Below, piece after piece: positions 6,971 to 8,886 of a DNA stretch of 8,886 nucleotides. Position numbers and translations under genes: made by a program. A model generated the notes under the pieces. It did not search any database. It saw nothing but the letters and a program-made list of their open reading frames with translations, and had not been told where the DNA came from. The stretch is from a bacterium (GTDB lineage Bacteria; JAMCPX01): NCBI GenBank assembly GCA_021787655.1, contig JAJYLM010000082.1:1-8886 (forward strand), read 5' to 3'. Within the stretch, counting starts at the first letter, position 1. Each line of letters starts with the position of its first letter.

Positions 6971-7037
6971 TGGACAGGAAAGCACGGGGAGGGGATTTCG
7001 TGCCGGGTGAGCCCCGTTTCCCAGGCTCCCCTGTCCA
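6971..7037. repeat. Inverted repeat with nested hairpins between the OmpA gene and argH
   Basis: TGGACAGG (6971-6978) and CCTGTCCA (7030-7037) are perfect 8-bp inverted repeats. The 51 bases between can form GCACG/CGTGC (6982-6986 with 6999-7003) and then CGGG/CCCG (7004-7007 with 7013-7016), giving a three-way-junction-like fold. Competing pairings exist: ACGGGG (6984-6989) with CCCCGT (7012-7017), and GGGGAG with CTCCCC (7026-7031). A T-rich but interrupted stretch follows (7042-7051). It may end the OmpA transcript or act on read-through into argH; neither is proven. Confidence 0.55.
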
Positions 7038-7045
7038 GAAATTTC

Positions 7046-7075
7046 TTGTTTGTCTGCTGATTCATGTAGTATAAA
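7046..7075 (+). promoter_or_regulatory. Candidate argH promoter
   Basis: TATAAA (7070-7075) is a five-of-six match to the -10 box. The best -35 at usable distance is TTGTTT (7046-7051), only three of six, with an 18-base spacer. Transcription would start about 7082, which is the argH ATG itself. Confidence 0.35.
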
Positions 7076-7081
7076 CGCAGT

Positions 7082-8515
7082 ATGAAGGACACGAAAGAAA
7101 AAAACAAGGGCAATGTCTTCAAGTTGTGGGGAGGCAGGTTCGAGCAGGAGCCTGCGGAAATAGTCAACAGGTTCACGAATTCTCTGCTCGTGGATGCACG
7201 TCTTGCACTCTATGATATCAGGGGAAGCAGCGCACAGGCGGAAGGCCTGCTGCAGGCAGGCGTGATAGATCCCTCGGAACACAGCCGCATCCAGAAGGGG
7301 TTGCACAGGATCGAGCTTGAGTTCAAGACCAGGCGTTTTGTATTCGATGAACACGATGAAGACATCCATACGGCAATCGAAAAGCGCCTCCATGAAATCA
7401 TCGGCGATACAGCCTTCAAGCTGCATACCGGCAGGAGCCGCAACGATCAGGTGGTCACTGCCTTCAGGCTGTACGTTCTCGACGAGATAAAAGGCATGGT
7501 CAACCGGCTGCTTGCAGTGCAGTCCGCGCTCGGTGCACAGGCGATCGGAAACCTGGGGATTGCCCTGCCCGGGTTTACGCATACCCAGCATGCGCAACCT
7601 GTCCTCCTGAGTCATCATTTGCTTGCGTATGCAGAGATGTTCAACCGTGATATCGAACGGCTGTTCCATGCATATTATGCAGCCTCGGTGATGCCGCTCG
7701 GTTCCGGTGCGCTGGCAGGCACGCCCTATAACATCCGCCGTGAAGCACTGGCAAAGCTCCTCGGGTTCAAAGAGGTCAGTGCCAACAGCATGGATGCCGT
7801 GGCTGACAGGGATTTTGCCATGGACACGGTTTACGCCATCAGTGTCCTGATGATGCACTTTTCAAGGCTGTCCGAAGAGATCATCCTGTGGTCGACCGAT
7901 GAGTTCGGGTTTGTTTCCCTGCCGGATGCATTTACGACCGGCAGCAGCATCATGCCGCAGAAGAAGAACCCCGATGTTGCCGAGCTTACCCGCGGCAAGT
8001 CAGGAAGGGTGTACGGTGCGCTGCTCAATCTGCTGACCATGATGAAGGGTCTGCCGCTTGCCTACGACCGGGACATGCAGGAAGACAAGCCCGCGGTGTT
8101 CGATGCGATCGATACTGCGCGGATCGTGCTCGAGGTCTGGACACCCCTGATCAAAGGGCTGTCGTTCAACGCCGGAAGGATGCAGGAGGCGTTGTCGCAC
8201 GGCAACCTCCTCGCGACGGACATCGCAGACTATCTTGTACGACAGGGCATGCCCTTCAGAAAGGCACATGAACTTACCGGCAGGATTGTGCTGTACGCGG
8301 TCAAGAAGGGTGTGGACGTCGCCTCCCTCGAGTATGAGACGTTCGCGGCTTTCTCTCCGGCGTTCAAACCGGACATACGCGCTGCCCTCGATATCAAGGC
8401 CTCTGTCAACAGCAGGTCCGTGCCCGGGGGCACTGCAGAGAAACAGGTTAAAAACGCGATAGAGCGGCTGGAAAAGAAGATCAAGCACTACGAGGGCTTT
8501 ATCAAAAAGATATAG
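7082..8515 (+). CDS. argH: Argininosuccinate lyase
   Basis: It cleaves argininosuccinate to arginine and fumarate, the last step of arginine biosynthesis, as a cytoplasmic homotetramer of the aspartase/fumarase superfamily. The 477-residue length is typical or slightly long. The N-terminal KLWGGRF motif begins after an extra polar, lysine-rich segment of about 13 residues. HTGRSRNDQV begins at His115, and FTHTQHAQP contains the conserved catalytic histidine His167. The family signature GSSIMPQKKNPD starts at Gly287, with the catalytic serine on that flexible loop. PLGSGALAGT is also present. All expected motifs are intact. The ATG at 7082 is the only sensible start before KLWGGRF, yet no Shine-Dalgarno sequence precedes it. 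No other arginine gene is visible in the window, so it seems separated from the rest of its pathway, at least on this side. Confidence 0.97.
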   Translation: MKDTKEKNKGNVFKLWGGRFEQEPAEIVNRFTNSLLVDARLALYDIRGSSAQAEGLLQAGVIDPSEHSRIQKGLHRIELEFKTRRFVFDEHDEDIHTAIEKRLHEIIGDTAFKLHTGRSRNDQVVTAFRLYVLDEIKGMVNRLLAVQSALGAQAIGNLGIALPGFTHTQHAQPVLLSHHLLAYAEMFNRDIERLFHAYYAASVMPLGSGALAGTPYNIRREALAKLLGFKEVSANSMDAVADRDFAMDTVYAISVLMMHFSRLSEEIILWSTDEFGFVSLPDAFTTGSSIMPQKKNPDVAELTRGKSGRVYGALLNLLTMMKGLPLAYDRDMQEDKPAVFDAIDTARIVLEVWTPLIKGLSFNAGRMQEALSHGNLLATDIADYLVRQGMPFRKAHELTGRIVLYAVKKGVDVASLEYETFAAFSPAFKPDIRAALDIKASVNSRSVPGGTAEKQVKNAIERLEKKIKHYEGFIKKI

Positions 8516-8615
8516 CCGGCCGCGCTGCCGTGGGCAGAGAAACCTGAAGATAAAGATTCCGCTTCATCCATCCCCTTCTGAAGTGTCTTTTATGAAACTC
8601 GTCATGTCGCGTCAT

Positions 8616-8644
8616 TTGATTTCATCAAAAAGCATTCCTACAAT
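8616..8644 (+). promoter_or_regulatory. Sigma70-type promoter for the small exported peptide
   Basis: TTGATT (8616-8621, four of six) and TACAAT (8639-8644, five of six) are 17 bases apart, the optimal spacing. The predicted start is near 8651, giving a leader of about 15 bases. The -35 lies inside a small palindrome, TTTGAT-TTC-ATCAAA (8615-8629). Two CGTCAT direct repeats, 10 bases apart (8600-8605 and 8610-8615), sit immediately upstream. Confidence 0.6.
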
Positions 8645-8654
8645 AAGAGAACCC

Positions 8655-8660
8655 AAAAGG
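8655..8660 (+). promoter_or_regulatory. Ribosome binding site of the small exported peptide
   Basis: AAAAGG ends five bases before the ATG at 8666 and eight before the second ATG at 8669, so either tandem ATG could be used. Confidence 0.5.
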
Positions 8661-8665
8661 CTGCT

Positions 8666-8884
8666 ATGATGAAAATGGTAGTGAAGGTCATACTGTTACT
8701 ATTGTTGAGTGTGGCATCGTGCCGTACCAGTGCTTATGCTGATGGACCGGTACCTGCCCGTGCCGCTGATCCATCGACAGGGGTGGATGCAGCAGCTCAG
8801 CCGGCAGAACGCAAGATGCCGACGGTATGGGGAAGCAGCCAGTGGTGGGCGCTGCTGGGCGGTGTTGCCGGGGAGCTGCTGTAG
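8666..8884 (+). CDS. Small exported protein, probable lipoprotein, 72 residues
   Basis: The family is not recognised. Two adjacent ATGs (8666, 8669) follow an AAAAGG ribosome site and a good promoter. The N-terminus is basic and then strongly hydrophobic (VILLLLLSVA). It ends either in a lipobox (VASC, Cys19) or in a signal peptidase I site (AYA before Asp26); the lipobox makes a lipoprotein slightly more likely. The middle (about 26-50) is Ala/Pro/Asp-rich and looks disordered. The tail, GSSQWWALLGG and onward, is aromatic then hydrophobic, as though a C-terminal membrane segment begins and is cut short by the TAG. It follows argH but has its own promoter. It lacks the CGxKGPL motif of LptM-type small lipoproteins. 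The stop falls two bases from the window edge, so a premature stop or frameshift in a longer gene cannot be excluded. Confidence 0.6.
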   Translation: MMKMVVKVILLLLLSVASCRTSAYADGPVPARAADPSTGVDAAAQPAERKMPTVWGSSQWWALLGGVAGELL

Positions 8885-8886
8885 TT

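Noticed and set aside
7056..7088. ArgR-type ARG box at the argH start (TTCAT ... ATGAA)
   Set aside because: The half sites are 16 bases apart and partly in the start codon, not the compact TGAAT-N4-ATTCA layout of ARG boxes.
6944..7858. A 304-codon open frame on the minus strand opposite argH
   Set aside because: It overlaps a full argH with every catalytic motif, has no recognisable domain, and is Cys/His/Arg-rich as expected from the complement of coding sequence in this composition.
8525..8537. CTGCC-GTG-GGCAG hairpin after argH as a terminator
   Set aside because: The stem is only 5 bp and is followed by AGAAACC with no T tract.
8666..8884. LptM-like small lipoprotein next to an amino-acid gene
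   Set aside because: The diagnostic CGxKGPL segment after the lipidated cysteine is absent; the sequence there is CRTSAYAD.

Overview
This is an 8.9 kb stretch of a diderm (Gram-negative-type) bacterial chromosome with moderately high GC content. The evidence for a diderm is an OmpA-family outer-membrane protein with the D/R peptidoglycan-binding pair, plus three proteins with lipoprotein-type signal peptides. Every convincing gene lies on the + strand. Gene content and style would fit a deltaproteobacterial or Nitrospirota-like lineage, but that is an impression; there is no rRNA or other taxonomic marker here.

Region 1 (1-3007), acyl-CoA metabolism. The window opens inside an SCP-x-type thiolase. 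Nineteen bases after its stop begins a FATP/FadD/CaiC-like acyl-CoA synthetase of the ANL superfamily. The pair most likely forms one operon that activates a carboxylic acid to its CoA thioester and then cleaves or condenses it; the substrate cannot be read from the sequence. The ligase departs from consensus in two catalytic motifs.

Region 2 (3008-4630), secreted proteins. A small hypothetical exported or membrane protein is followed by a weak hairpin and then a von Willebrand factor A (VWA) lipoprotein with a complete metal-binding MIDAS site. A strong intrinsic terminator (4604-4630) closes this unit.

Region 3 (4664-6904), envelope module. Just after the terminator lies a possible sigma70-type promoter. 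It is followed by a cysteine-bearing lipoprotein of unknown family and, 27 bases later, an OmpA-family protein. The latter appears to consist of an N-terminal beta-barrel, two carboxypeptidase-regulatory-like beta-sandwich repeats and a C-terminal peptidoglycan-binding domain. The two are probably co-transcribed.

Region 4 (6905-8515), arginine biosynthesis. An intergenic stretch carries an 8-bp perfect inverted repeat enclosing smaller hairpins. It leads into argH (argininosuccinate lyase). argH has no visible ribosome binding site, and its candidate -10 box lies so close to the ATG that a leaderless transcript is possible.

Region 5 (8516-8886). A good sigma70-type promoter and ribosome binding site precede a 72-residue exported peptide of unknown function, which ends two bases before the window edge.

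No tRNA, rRNA, CRISPR array, insertion sequence or prophage signature was seen. I see no clear novel system. The best leads are the OmpA architecture, the evenly spaced cysteines of its partner lipoprotein, the divergent ligase motifs, and the argH leader.
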